Assembly: GCF_009759685.1 (NCBI RefSeq)
Contig: NZ_CP046654.1
Location: 2,542,001 to 2,606,000 of the forward strand
Length of the DNA stretch: 64,000 bases
Direction: 5' to 3'
Source: Acinetobacter baumannii
Lineage (GTDB): Bacteria; Pseudomonadota; Gammaproteobacteria; Pseudomonadales; Moraxellaceae
Positions within the stretch are counted from its first letter, which is position 1; each line of letters starts with the position of its first letter. Below are positions 12,632-21,296 of this stretch, in pieces. Made by a program: the position numbers and the translations under genes. A model generated the notes under the pieces. It did not search any database. It had not been told where the DNA came from and worked only from the letters and a program-made list of their open reading frames with translations.

Positions 12632-13573
12632 ATGAGCCAAGCTGAATGGTTAAGCCTCCGACGCCAAGGCTTTGGCAGTAGTGACTGTGCTGCCGCTTGT
12701 GGGCTGAATCCCTATATGTCGATGCTGGAACTGTGGATGATCAAGACAGGGCGGATTCAACAAAGCATTGAAGATGAGAGTGAAGGACATGCACCGTTGT
12801 ACTGGGGCAAACGCCTTGAACCCTTGGTCGCTGAATACTACAGCATGCACACCAATTATAAAGTCCGTAGAGTCAATGCTGTGCTACAACATCCCGAAGC
12901 TGATAAACACTTTATGTTAGCCAACTTGGATTATTCGGTAGCAGGTGATGCAGATGTACAAATTCTAGAATGCAAAACCGCAGGGGAATATGGCGCCAAA
13001 TTGTGGCGAGACGGTGTGCCTTTATACGTGCTGTGTCAGGTACAACATCAATTGGCAGTGACAGGTAAAAAAGCAGCACATATTTGTGTATTGATTTGTG
13101 GGCATGAAACCCGAATTTATAAAGTCACACGTAGTGAAACAGTGATTAAACACATCATTGAAGCAGAGCGTTACTTTTGGCAATGTGTGGAAAAAGACAT
13201 ACCACCGGATGTGGATGCCAGTGAATCCTCAGCCAAAGCCATCCAGCAACTTTATCCACAACATGTGCCATTGACGGTAGAAGACCTCAGCCACAACGAT
13301 CAAGCTAATCAATTGTTTAGCCAATTGTTGAAAGAAAGACATCATATCGAGATTCACCAAAACCTTTTTGATGAAACCAAACATCAAATTCAAATGCTGA
13401 TGAAGGATGCAGAAAGGGCCACTTTTGCTCACGGTTCAGTAACTTGGAAGAAATCCAAAGACTCCACTGTTTTAGATGGCAAAGCTGTACTCAAATTACA
13501 TCCAGAAATGCTTCAACAATTTCCACAGCACAAAGCAGGAACACGACGTTTTCAAATTTATACCGATGATTGA
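12632..13573 (+). CDS. YqaJ-type viral recombinase/exonuclease family protein
   Basis: Lambda-exonuclease-like nuclease used by phages and mobile elements for single-strand-annealing recombination. The domain is recognisable from MSQAEWLSLRRQGFGSSDCA through LYWGKRLEPLVAEYY to the catalytic-type blocks LANLDYSVAGD and ILECKTAG. The ATG at 12632 is conservative. The frame is open back to 12404, and the family usually has a short KRL... lead-in just before the MS..EW block, so a non-ATG start a few codons upstream is possible. It is paired with the Gp3-like gene downstream. No annealing protein or integrase is in the window. Confidence 0.75.
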   Translation: MSQAEWLSLRRQGFGSSDCAAACGLNPYMSMLELWMIKTGRIQQSIEDESEGHAPLYWGKRLEPLVAEYYSMHTNYKVRRVNAVLQHPEADKHFMLANLDYSVAGDADVQILECKTAGEYGAKLWRDGVPLYVLCQVQHQLAVTGKKAAHICVLICGHETRIYKVTRSETVIKHIIEAERYFWQCVEKDIPPDVDASESSAKAIQQLYPQHVPLTVEDLSHNDQANQLFSQLLKERHHIEIHQNLFDETKHQIQMLMKDAERATFAHGSVTWKKSKDSTVLDGKAVLKLHPEMLQQFPQHKAGTRRFQIYTDD

Positions 13574-13621
13574 ATCAAAAACGTGGATGTTTCCAATTTT
13601 TCTCCAAGTAGAAAAGCACCC

Positions 13622-13657
13622 TTGATCTGCCACTCCTTCGTTGGAGTGGCAGATCAA
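13622..13657 (+). terminator. 15-bp perfect hairpin after the YqaJ-family gene
   Basis: TTGATCTGCCACTCC (13622-13636) and GGAGTGGCAGATCAA (13643-13657) pair perfectly around a TTCGTT loop. No T-tract follows, so it may be a protein-binding or processing hairpin rather than a simple terminator. Confidence 0.55.
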
Positions 13658-13749
13658 CTATGGCGTTTTACGAAGATGCAGAATTTCACATTTCTGTTTA
13701 CCTACATAACAAGGGTAATCAGTAAAAATTTAGTTAAAGGACAATTTAC

Positions 13750-14646
13750 ATGATTAAAGGTTTAGCAATTACACCTCCGATATTGGGGCGTATCAGTATT
13801 GGTAAAATCGTAGAAAAGAATGGTAAACGTATCCCTGAAAAAGATGACCAGTTCACGATTACTAGCCAGATACAAGGGAAAGACGGATGGGTTAAACACC
13901 CGATGGATGAAGCTTTACGGACAAAAGCCAGCAATAACAAGCTCCGAAGCATTCCAGTCAGAATGATCTTTAATGACCCTGAACTGAATCTTCGAGCTGA
14001 GTACACCTTGTTTGATCGCCAGACTGGGCGTCCCATTTGCATTGGAAACGGCGAGACTTGTCAGCGATCAGGCCAGAAGGGGATTGAACAGCACTCATGT
14101 CCTTCACCAAGTTTATATTCGCTGGCACAAGGCGGTTTATGTAAACCCTATGGCAGACTTTACGTCAATTTAGATGATGCAGATGAGCTTGGTACATTTA
14201 TCTTTAGAACTACAGGTTTTAATAGTATCCGAACATTAGCTGCACGACTGGCCTATTACCATGCAGCATCAGGCCAGTTACTTTCATGTTTACCATTGCA
14301 ATTGACCTTGCGGGGTAAAAGCACTACGCAAAGTTATCGAACTCCAATCTATTATGTGGACTTAACCTTAAGAGATGGAACTAGCTTACAAGATGCAATT
14401 ACCACAGCGAAGGAAATTGATGAGCAGAGCAAACAGGCAGGGTTTTATCAGGAAGCTTTAGATCAGGTGGCACGACAAGGCTATGCCAATGCCAAATTTG
14501 AAGTGGAGGATGAAGAAGGAATGGATGTGGTTGATGAGTTCTATAGTCACAACGAACAGGAGCATCAGGCTCAGATAGAACCCTTGCACGTAAATGCGGC
14601 AACATTCAAAAAGGAGTTAGTACAGAGCGTTAGAGCTGTGAATTAG
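13750..14646 (+). CDS. Gp3-like (recombination-directionality-factor-like) or metal-binding protein
   Basis: A 298-residue protein resembling the Gp3-like family, often annotated as hydrolase or metal-binding protein in proteobacterial islands and related to phage recombination directionality factors. It has the cysteine-rich centre typical of that family: CIGNGETC followed by HSCPSPSLY and GGLCKPYGRLYVNL (about residues 97-140). A GTFIFRTTGFNSIRTL segment comes next. It lies 176 bp after the YqaJ-family gene on the same strand. The pair suggests a leftover recombination module of a mobile element. Function is inferred from weak family resemblance. Confidence 0.5.
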   Translation: MIKGLAITPPILGRISIGKIVEKNGKRIPEKDDQFTITSQIQGKDGWVKHPMDEALRTKASNNKLRSIPVRMIFNDPELNLRAEYTLFDRQTGRPICIGNGETCQRSGQKGIEQHSCPSPSLYSLAQGGLCKPYGRLYVNLDDADELGTFIFRTTGFNSIRTLAARLAYYHAASGQLLSCLPLQLTLRGKSTTQSYRTPIYYVDLTLRDGTSLQDAITTAKEIDEQSKQAGFYQEALDQVARQGYANAKFEVEDEEGMDVVDEFYSHNEQEHQAQIEPLHVNAATFKKELVQSVRAVN

Positions 14647-14651
14647 AGCTT

Positions 14652-14679
14652 ATGCAAGAAATCCTGTGATTTCTTGCAT
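14652..14679 (+). terminator. 12-bp perfect hairpin after the Gp3-like gene
   Basis: ATGCAAGAAATC (14652-14663) pairs with GATTTCTTGCAT (14668-14679) around a CTGT loop, six bases after the stop codon. A T-run appears only about 20 bases further on. It probably ends the island transcript. Confidence 0.6.
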
Positions 14680-14768
14680 CAGTGCTCTTGTAGATTTCAT
14701 TTTTTTAGGGTGGCGTTACTTGGTTTTAATTTGTTTTTTTATTAAGGTTCTACTCCAAAGTACATGGC

Positions 14769-15359
14769 TTATTTCTTATTTTTTTCGAGTTCAATCAAGG
14801 TCTGTATAAATTCCCATGTTTTCTCTGGTTCAATTGGACCTTGTTCACAAACAGAACTATTAATGATGCCATCCAGAAGTGAGAGGACGAGACGCGTTAA
14901 AGCGATAGGGTCCTTGATTTCCATTTCCTTCAAAATAGAAGTTGTTAGGTTAAAAAGCCAGTTCCAATATTCATCCAGAGCGACTTGAATGGATGGGTAT
15001 AAGTTTCCTACTTCCATGCCAGCTTTGTGAAATGGACATCCTCTAACACCATTTTGATTAACCCAGTCGATATACCACAGATAAAGTTGTTCTAGCTTCT
15101 CTAATGGTGTTGTGAGTTTCGAGATGTGCTCTTCCACAGCCATTTGAATATCGAGTTTTAATTGCTTTAAGCAATAGAATACGAGCTCTTCTTTAGATGG
15201 GAAATGTTTATAAAAAGTCGCTTTGGCAATATCGGCTTCCGCAATAATACGGTCGACCCCCACAGAGATATAATTTTCCTGAATAAAGAGCTGAGTTGCA
15301 GTGCTTAGAACGATGTCTCGTTTTGGGTACTTTTTCTTGAAGTGTATATCTGCGTTCAT
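14769..15359 (-). CDS. TetR-family transcriptional regulator
   Basis: A 196-residue repressor with an N-terminal helix-turn-helix (ATQLFIQENYISVGVDRIIAEADIAKATFYKHF) and a ligand-binding C-terminus containing RGCPFHKAGMEVG, common in AcrR/NemR-like TetR proteins. An earlier TTG start at 15374 is possible, but the ATG at 15359 is preferred because it starts directly before the conserved lysine-rich lead-in. No divergent partner other than vgrG is present and its target is unknown. It probably marks the return to chromosomal sequence after the recombination module. Confidence 0.85.
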   Translation of the reverse strand: MNADIHFKKKYPKRDIVLSTATQLFIQENYISVGVDRIIAEADIAKATFYKHFPSKEELVFYCLKQLKLDIQMAVEEHISKLTTPLEKLEQLYLWYIDWVNQNGVRGCPFHKAGMEVGNLYPSIQVALDEYWNWLFNLTTSILKEMEIKDPIALTRLVLSLLDGIINSSVCEQGPIEPEKTWEFIQTLIELEKNKK

Positions 15360-15519
15360 AGGGGAGGAGCACAATATGCTGAAGTATTAAGTTTGTTATT
15401 TTAGTTTATAGATAGGTTGTCCGACTAGCCATCAGGACTGAGATAAATATAAAAAATAGACAGAACTGTAAGTATTTAATAAAATGCGTTCGATTATGAT
15501 CTAAATTTATAAAAATGTA

Positions 15520-17886
15520 ATGTTTAATAATATTTCCCAAGTTTTAGAGAGTTTGGGTTTCCTCTCTCAGCATCGTTCGGTGCATCTCCAATTTTCTGAT
15601 GCATCCCTGAATAGTCAGGTCTTTTTACAACGTATAGAGGGGCAGCATTATCTTAATGAGGGCATGACAGCCGAGCTGATTTGCTTATCAACAAATGCCC
15701 ATATTGCACTCAAGACATTTATTGGGGTACAGGTTGCGATTGATCAGGTAACAGATCAAGGCCAGTTGTTTCGCACTACAGGTATTATTACGGGTGCATC
15801 ACAAGGGCAAAGTGATGGTGCTTTAACCTTATATAAACTCACCATAAGTGATCCAACTTATCTCTGGCATAAACGCAGAAACAGCCGTGTGTTTATGAAC
15901 AAAAGTGTGCGGGAAATTACTGAAATTTTATTTCAGGAGTGGCAGGGTAAAAGCCCGTTGTTCGCATCGAGTCTAACTTTAGATTTAAGCGGCTTAAAGC
16001 AGGCGTATGACATACGCCCTTTCGTTATGCAATTGAACCAAAGTGACTACGACTTTTTAACTCGCTTATGGCGTAGTGAAGGCATTAATTGGCTGATTGA
16101 TGAAGCTGAGCTTACTGTACCAAGCAATACAGATCATATCCAGCCACAAAAGTTACGTCTTATTGATGACAATAGCCAGTATCAGGCACTCAGCAGAAGA
16201 ACGATCCGCTACCATCGAAGTCATGCAACTGAACAATTTGATAGCATGACCAGCCTTATGGCTAACCGTAGTTTGCAGCCGACTTCGGTTTTTGTACAGC
16301 GTTGGCAGTCAGATGTATTACAACAAACAGATGGGGCAGGCAGTGTACAAAGTACACATCAACATAGTACCAACTATGATAATCAAAGCTTAAGTCTTGA
16401 AGATGCATGGCACTTTAGTCCGGCATGGATGCAAGATTTAAAAGGTGAAGATGGGGCAACCTCTGCAAGTAATCAACAACTGGAAAAATTTAACCAGAAC
16501 TTAAGCGCTTTTCATGATGCTCAGTCCAAGCAGTTTATTGCTCAAACTACAGTACGGGATACACAAGTCGGCTATTGGTTTGAACTGAATGAACACCCTG
16601 AAATAGATCAGCATAACGGTTCGGATAAAGAGTTTCTGATCATCGGTAAGCATTACTACAACCAAAATAATTTACCTAAAGACTTAAACCAGCAAATCCA
16701 AGCCTTAGTTCGACAAAGCCATTGGTCAATTAACAATGAAGAACGGCAAGGCAATGAACTGATTTTACAACGTCGTCATATCAAGACAGTACCAGAATAC
16801 CAGCCATTACAAGATCGACCTCAAGCCTCTGTACAACGTGCGCGTGTAGTGGGACCTGAAGGTGAAAGTATTCATGTCGATCAATGGGGGCGCATTAAAG
16901 TCCGATTCCTGTTTACCCGAGCTGATGATCATCGTCATGATGGTGGAGCAGGAAGTAATGACAATGATACCGACTCAGCATGGGTGGATGTTTTAACCCC
17001 TTGGGCTGGCGAAGGTTATGGCGCACGTTTTCTACCACGTATTGGTGAAATCGTGGTGATTGATTTCTTTGATGGCAATGTAGACCGACCATTTGTGGTG
17101 GGACGCATCCATGAAGCAGAACGTCACCCGACTCAATTTGACCAAAAAGGGCAGCTGCCGGACACCAAAAAACTCAGTGGTATCCGTTCAGAAGAAGTCG
17201 ATGGAAAAGGCTTTAACCAATTACGCTTTGACGACACCACAGGGCAAATCAGTGCCCAGTTGCAAAGTAGCCATGCTGCTAGCCAACTCAACTTGGGTAA
17301 CTTAAGTCATCCAAAAGAAAAAGCGGAAAGCGATGGTCGTGGCGAAGGCTTTGAACTGCGAACAGACCAATGGGGTGCAGTACGTGCAGGTAGTGGCTTA
17401 TATGTCAGTACCCATAAACAAGACCAAGCTCAGGGAACGCATCTCGATGCGAAGGAAACCAAACAACAGCTTGATGGCAACCTGAACAATGCTAAGGCAC
17501 TCAGTGATGTTGCAAAGAATCAGCAGACTGACCCTTTAGAGCATTTAGAAAATTTAAAAACCTTTTTAGAACAAATCGAAGAACAAGATCAGGGCAAAGC
17601 TGCTGCATTTAAGCAAGCCTTGATGGTTTTAACCGCACCTAACAGTATTGCTCTAGCCAGTAATGAAGACATTCATTTAAGCGCAGATGGTCAGTTAAGC
17701 CAAACTGCTGGGGACAGCATTAGCCTAAGCACTCAGAAGAACCTGATTGCACATGCACAAAACAAGATCAGCCTGTTTGCAGCACAAGAGGGCGCAAGAC
17801 TTTATGCAGCCAAGGGCAAACTTGAAGTACAAGCGCAGGGTGAGAAGTCATTGATCGTATCATTCCAGAGATTGTACAAAGGGTAG
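15520..17886 (+). CDS. vgrG: VgrG, type VI secretion spike protein, C-terminally truncated
   Basis: VgrG trimers form the tip of the type VI secretion needle and carry effectors. The 788-residue protein has the N-terminal phage GpD/gp27-like region, the gp5 OB fold (WVDVLTPWAGEGYGARFLPRIGEIVVIDFF, about residues 487-516) and the start of a DUF2345 beta-helix (LTAPNSIALASNEDIHLSAD). Acinetobacter VgrGs normally continue for one to several hundred residues. Here the helix ends after KLEVQAQG and is replaced by a short unrelated tail. No effector, adaptor or immunity gene follows. The start ATG has no clear Shine-Dalgarno. It is an orphan, probably damaged, vgrG. Confidence 0.88.
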   Translation: MFNNISQVLESLGFLSQHRSVHLQFSDASLNSQVFLQRIEGQHYLNEGMTAELICLSTNAHIALKTFIGVQVAIDQVTDQGQLFRTTGIITGASQGQSDGALTLYKLTISDPTYLWHKRRNSRVFMNKSVREITEILFQEWQGKSPLFASSLTLDLSGLKQAYDIRPFVMQLNQSDYDFLTRLWRSEGINWLIDEAELTVPSNTDHIQPQKLRLIDDNSQYQALSRRTIRYHRSHATEQFDSMTSLMANRSLQPTSVFVQRWQSDVLQQTDGAGSVQSTHQHSTNYDNQSLSLEDAWHFSPAWMQDLKGEDGATSASNQQLEKFNQNLSAFHDAQSKQFIAQTTVRDTQVGYWFELNEHPEIDQHNGSDKEFLIIGKHYYNQNNLPKDLNQQIQALVRQSHWSINNEERQGNELILQRRHIKTVPEYQPLQDRPQASVQRARVVGPEGESIHVDQWGRIKVRFLFTRADDHRHDGGAGSNDNDTDSAWVDVLTPWAGEGYGARFLPRIGEIVVIDFFDGNVDRPFVVGRIHEAERHPTQFDQKGQLPDTKKLSGIRSEEVDGKGFNQLRFDDTTGQISAQLQSSHAASQLNLGNLSHPKEKAESDGRGEGFELRTDQWGAVRAGSGLYVSTHKQDQAQGTHLDAKETKQQLDGNLNNAKALSDVAKNQQTDPLEHLENLKTFLEQIEEQDQGKAAAFKQALMVLTAPNSIALASNEDIHLSADGQLSQTAGDSISLSTQKNLIAHAQNKISLFAAQEGARLYAAKGKLEVQAQGEKSLIVSFQRLYKG

Positions 17887-18253
17887 TTAAGTTCTGCGAT
17901 AGTTTGCCATGACAGAGAGTATAGGATATCCTCGACAATGGTGCTGTTACGGCAAGAAGCTCGATAAATGTACGGTCGTTAGAAAGAAATCCATTGTAGT
18001 AAAAATTGCAGTAAAAAATTAAATGTTAATATATAATTATTTATAAATCAGGTGGTTGGGAATTTAATTTGACTGTCACCGCTTCCGCCAAATTCTAAAA
18101 GCCCCTGTTAAAAGCAGGGGCTTTTTTTATATTTATTATTTTACCCCTCATCCTCCCCTATATAAAAAATTAGATTGAGTTGGGCAGAATTAGATTCCAG
18201 TTTAATTTTATATTTCATAATTTCTTAAGGTTGAATACTAATTTTTCTAGTAT
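17887..18253. other. Gene-free stretch after truncated vgrG
   Basis: It holds no complete gene. Just after the vgrG truncation point another frame reads EVIDRIIPEIVQRVVKF before stopping, which could be the tail of a different gene joined here. Further on is an AT-rich stretch and then the terminator at 18097-18125. The motif CGCTTCCGCCAAATTC lies directly before that terminator and recurs near 20847. Confidence 0.4.
18097..18128 (+). terminator. Intrinsic terminator, 11-bp stem
   Basis: AAAAGCCCCTG (18097-18107) pairs with CAGGGGCTTTT (18115-18125), followed by more T residues. It faces rightward and would end the vgrG transcript. Confidence 0.9.
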
Positions 18254-19345
18254 TTAATATTTAGCGTGTTGTTTTTTCTCAAAATCATGAACCATTCGAA
18301 TACGTTCTTCAGTTGCAGGATGAGAAGATAAAGCATCAACAACAGCTATAGATAGCTTATTATCTGAAGATTCTTTTTGAGAGGTTGGTGAGGTGGACTG
18401 ACTTGCTTTATTTAGATCTTCTTCTGTTTTATCGTTTAAACGTTGTAAGAAATTTGCAAAGTGTGAGACTTCTATATTTTTCCTATCCATCAGCTGTAAT
18501 GCATATAGATCGGCTTCGGACTCAAATTTACGTGAGTAATTTGCACCAAGCATAGCAGCAGGTAACGACGTAAATAAATCTGAATTATCACCTGTCATCG
18601 CAATGTATAATACACTTAGTCCTAAACTAGTTAATCCTTGTTGTAAACTATGGCGATAAACTAAATGTCCTTGTTCATGGGCTAATACTCCCAATATTTC
18701 TTGATTATTATGGGCTATTTGAATCAGTTCATCTGTAATGATAATTGTATTATTGGGTAGTGCTACAGCATTTGCCCCTAATCGATTACCTTTACGGAAC
18801 ACTAGTTTGGCTGGTTTGTTTTCAGCAACAGTATTCAAATATTGTTTAGTAATTTGGTCTTTTTGAGTTTGAGCTAATTGGCTAGGTGCAGTCCAATTAT
18901 TTAGTACATAATTCTCGGCTTCATCTCCTAGTTTCTTTAAACTATTCTCTGGTAATTTAAAAGCAACATAATGGGAAGTGGCGGGAACTCCCCATTTTAC
19001 TAAACTGATTCCGAAAGTAATCACAAAAATTAAACTAAAAAAAATAAGACTTGGAGAACGTTCAAATTTCCAGATCGAATGTTGAATCTTTTTAGTTGAA
19101 TAATTAAACCATTCAGGTAATGCACCATGAAATTCAATTCGTGCATCATCGTCTAATTCAATTACTGGATGTAACTGTCCCAGAGCACCAATCAATTTCA
19201 TATCAGTGTATTGATAATGACGCTGTTGTTCTAATTGCTCACCATATCGAATCAGAACTTCAGTTTCAGATTGAGCTGAAATCTGAGCATGGTATGGTTT
19301 AGACACTATGCCATCATAGAAAATGATATCTACTGCTTGGGACAT
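18254..19345 (-). CDS. M48-family membrane metalloprotease
   Basis: Zinc endopeptidase of the HtpX/BepA-like M48 family, probably acting in envelope proteostasis. The zinc motif HEQGH is at residues 223-227, with the third ligand probably Glu277 in ESEAD. A membrane segment lies at about 98-118. In front of it is an 80-residue domain rich in beta structure (DIIFYDGIVSKPYHAQ...) that fits the small N-terminal domain often seen on such proteins. It is preceded by a DUF898 membrane protein 20 bp upstream on the same strand, so the two are probably co-transcribed. The pair is a known neighbour combination (YjgN-like with a M48 protease). Confidence 0.88.
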   Translation of the reverse strand: MSQAVDIIFYDGIVSKPYHAQISAQSETEVLIRYGEQLEQQRHYQYTDMKLIGALGQLHPVIELDDDARIEFHGALPEWFNYSTKKIQHSIWKFERSPSLIFFSLIFVITFGISLVKWGVPATSHYVAFKLPENSLKKLGDEAENYVLNNWTAPSQLAQTQKDQITKQYLNTVAENKPAKLVFRKGNRLGANAVALPNNTIIITDELIQIAHNNQEILGVLAHEQGHLVYRHSLQQGLTSLGLSVLYIAMTGDNSDLFTSLPAAMLGANYSRKFESEADLYALQLMDRKNIEVSHFANFLQRLNDKTEEDLNKASQSTSPTSQKESSDNKLSIAVVDALSSHPATEERIRMVHDFEKKQHAKY

Positions 19346-19365
19346 AAATTATTAAACTCAGATTA

Positions 19366-20454
19366 TTATAGGGAGATATCAATATCAAAAATATCACTGA
19401 TTTCTTCAGCTAAAGCACTTTGTTCTTGCTGAGCTAGATTCATCATTTTATCTGGATCATCTAGCAAGATTAAGCTCATTGATTCAACCTGATATTTGTG
19501 AATGCGAACAGCGGCCCAAGCAGACATTAAACCTAGGGTTAAGATTTTTACTACCCAGTTTGATGCTACAATCCATGCAAAACGCCATTGATTACAGTCT
19601 GTTTTAAATTGACTGTTTCCAACTGTAGTATTGTTCCATGTAGTAATGAAAAGACGCGCAGCAATTAATGGATAAATAAATAATCCAATAATGGCATACA
19701 TCATAAATATCCCAAAGATTACAGAATTCGATGAGAACCCGGAAAGTGTTCCTAAAATACTAAAATAAATAATTGAAAAGATAGCAATGATGCCAAGAGC
19801 AATAAAAATGGGTACATAAACTGCAGCCATATATGCAGTCCAGTTCGCGTTTAATTTAAAATTTAATTGTCCAGCATATAGGTGATTAAGATAATATTTT
19901 TTATATAGCCAAATAGCTACAGGCGTAAAAATTCCTAATGTAAAGATATATACCAATATACTTAAAAGGAAAATTTTATAAGATTCTTTTATAGTGCCAC
20001 CAAAATAAAAGCGTGCGTTACCATACTTACTATTTCTTGCAGTAAAACGTAAAGTAGCGCGAATTAGCCAAGGCACAGCCATATATAACACAACTATTCC
20101 AACTACAGTTGCAATCATTGAATACTGTGATGAAATTGAAAATGCTACGTAAATTCCTAATGCAATTAAACGCCCAATCAAAATCTTGGTTGGAATACCA
20201 GTAAAATCAAAACGACGTTCAAAAAACTCTGTATTTCCATAGAAATAACGTAAACGACGAACTTTAGCCCAAGGCGCATATAAGCTTAAAGTAATAATAG
20301 TTAAAAGAATATTAACGATCCAAATTCCAAAATATTCTGAGGCATTACCGTGAAATTTAAAATGATGAATACCTGAGTGTGAAATTGGTGGACGTGTAAT
20401 ACTTTGATCCTCATTTAAATCTTGAGGTAATGATGGCAAAGCTTGGTCTTGCAT
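19366..20454 (-). CDS. YjgN-type DUF898 multi-pass membrane protein
   Basis: A 362-residue inner-membrane protein of the DUF898 family, molecular function unknown. After a soluble 30-residue N-terminus the sequence shows repeated units of the type YFGIWIVNILLTIITLSLYAPWAKVRRLRYFY, each with a hydrophobic helix, a W-A-K/V-R motif and tyrosines. Three related blocks are visible (near residues 40, 165 and 305). It lies directly upstream of the M48 protease and is likely its membrane partner. The family assignment is confident and the role is not. Confidence 0.85.
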   Translation of the reverse strand: MQDQALPSLPQDLNEDQSITRPPISHSGIHHFKFHGNASEYFGIWIVNILLTIITLSLYAPWAKVRRLRYFYGNTEFFERRFDFTGIPTKILIGRLIALGIYVAFSISSQYSMIATVVGIVVLYMAVPWLIRATLRFTARNSKYGNARFYFGGTIKESYKIFLLSILVYIFTLGIFTPVAIWLYKKYYLNHLYAGQLNFKLNANWTAYMAAVYVPIFIALGIIAIFSIIYFSILGTLSGFSSNSVIFGIFMMYAIIGLFIYPLIAARLFITTWNNTTVGNSQFKTDCNQWRFAWIVASNWVVKILTLGLMSAWAAVRIHKYQVESMSLILLDDPDKMMNLAQQEQSALAEEISDIFDIDISL

Positions 20455-21140
20455 TTTATTCTCTTTCTTGAAAATATATGATCATGAATGAATGTAATAG
20501 ATAATTAGAAAACTATTGAGGAATATTATATATTTTTTATAAATTGAAATAAATAGGATAAAAAGCAAACAATAATTTATTATGGCCTTTCACTGAGTTG
20601 TGTAGAACAAAAAATTATTGCAAGAAATTTACATAATAGTTTTGAAGAGATATTGATGCATTATTATGTTTTAAATTTAGTAGTAACACTAATTTGAACT
20701 GGAACTTTTCTACATCGTTTATTTTATACTATTCACCTTCCTTGGAGCTAATAGAATATATCTTTATAAAATTTATTTTTATTAAAAACTTAAATAATAA
20801 AAAATAATTTATATAAATAGCTTATATTGCTAATGAGAAATTTTGTCGCTTACGCCAAATTCAAAAGTCTTTGTGAAACCGAAGATTTTTTAAGCCAAGG
20901 ATAAAAATTACAACTTCATTTAGCTTAAATATTGCTAACAAATCCTGAAAATTTCATATAAATCAAACAAGTATATAATTTAATCAAAATTATTTTATTT
21001 ATATAATATCTTTTTTATTTTCATCATCTTAGTGTTAAAAGCTTTATCGATCAAAATTGAACAAGTCATTTGTCGAACGTTTAATTATTGATATATGATG
21101 TGCCCATATTTAGAAACTGTTTCAAAACATAATTCTATTG
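20455..21140. other. AT-rich gene-free region with an orphan terminator-like element
   Basis: No gene could be supported here. The promoter of the DUF898/M48 unit should lie near 20460-20600. At 20847-20862 is CGCTTACGCCAAATTC, which matches 15 of 16 bases of the motif before the post-vgrG terminator. It is followed by a GU-containing hairpin (AAGTCTTTG at 20865-20873, CGAAGATTT at 20880-20888) and a T-run. This terminator points rightward although no rightward gene precedes it. Confidence 0.5.
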
Positions 21141-21296
21141 TTCAGCGTGCAAATTCACGGAAGGAATGATGCTGAAATCAGGCTTCTAAACCCTATATCT
21201 GGAAATTATATCCAGCCAAATATTGCATTTCGACCCAATGGTTGGAAATGTCTCACTCTGATTTAGAGTAGGCGTTTCCTATTTTAGGATATATTT
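21141..21296 (+). promoter_or_regulatory. Structured 5' leader upstream of the MetQ-like gene
   Basis: About 155 bases before the start codon can fold into successive hairpins. TTCAGC (21141-21146) pairs with GCTGAA (21171-21176), enclosing GTG/CAC. CTGG (21199-21202) pairs with CCAG (21212-21215). GGAAA (21244-21248) pairs with TTTCC (21275-21279), enclosing a second stem of ACTCT (21255-21259) and AGAGT (21265-21269). No known SAM-riboswitch core was recognised. It is a candidate cis-regulatory RNA. Confidence 0.4.

Noticed and set aside
21141..21296. SAM riboswitch before the MetQ-like gene
   Set aside because: None of the SAM-I, SAM-II or SAH core sequences that I know could be found. 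Only generic stems are visible.
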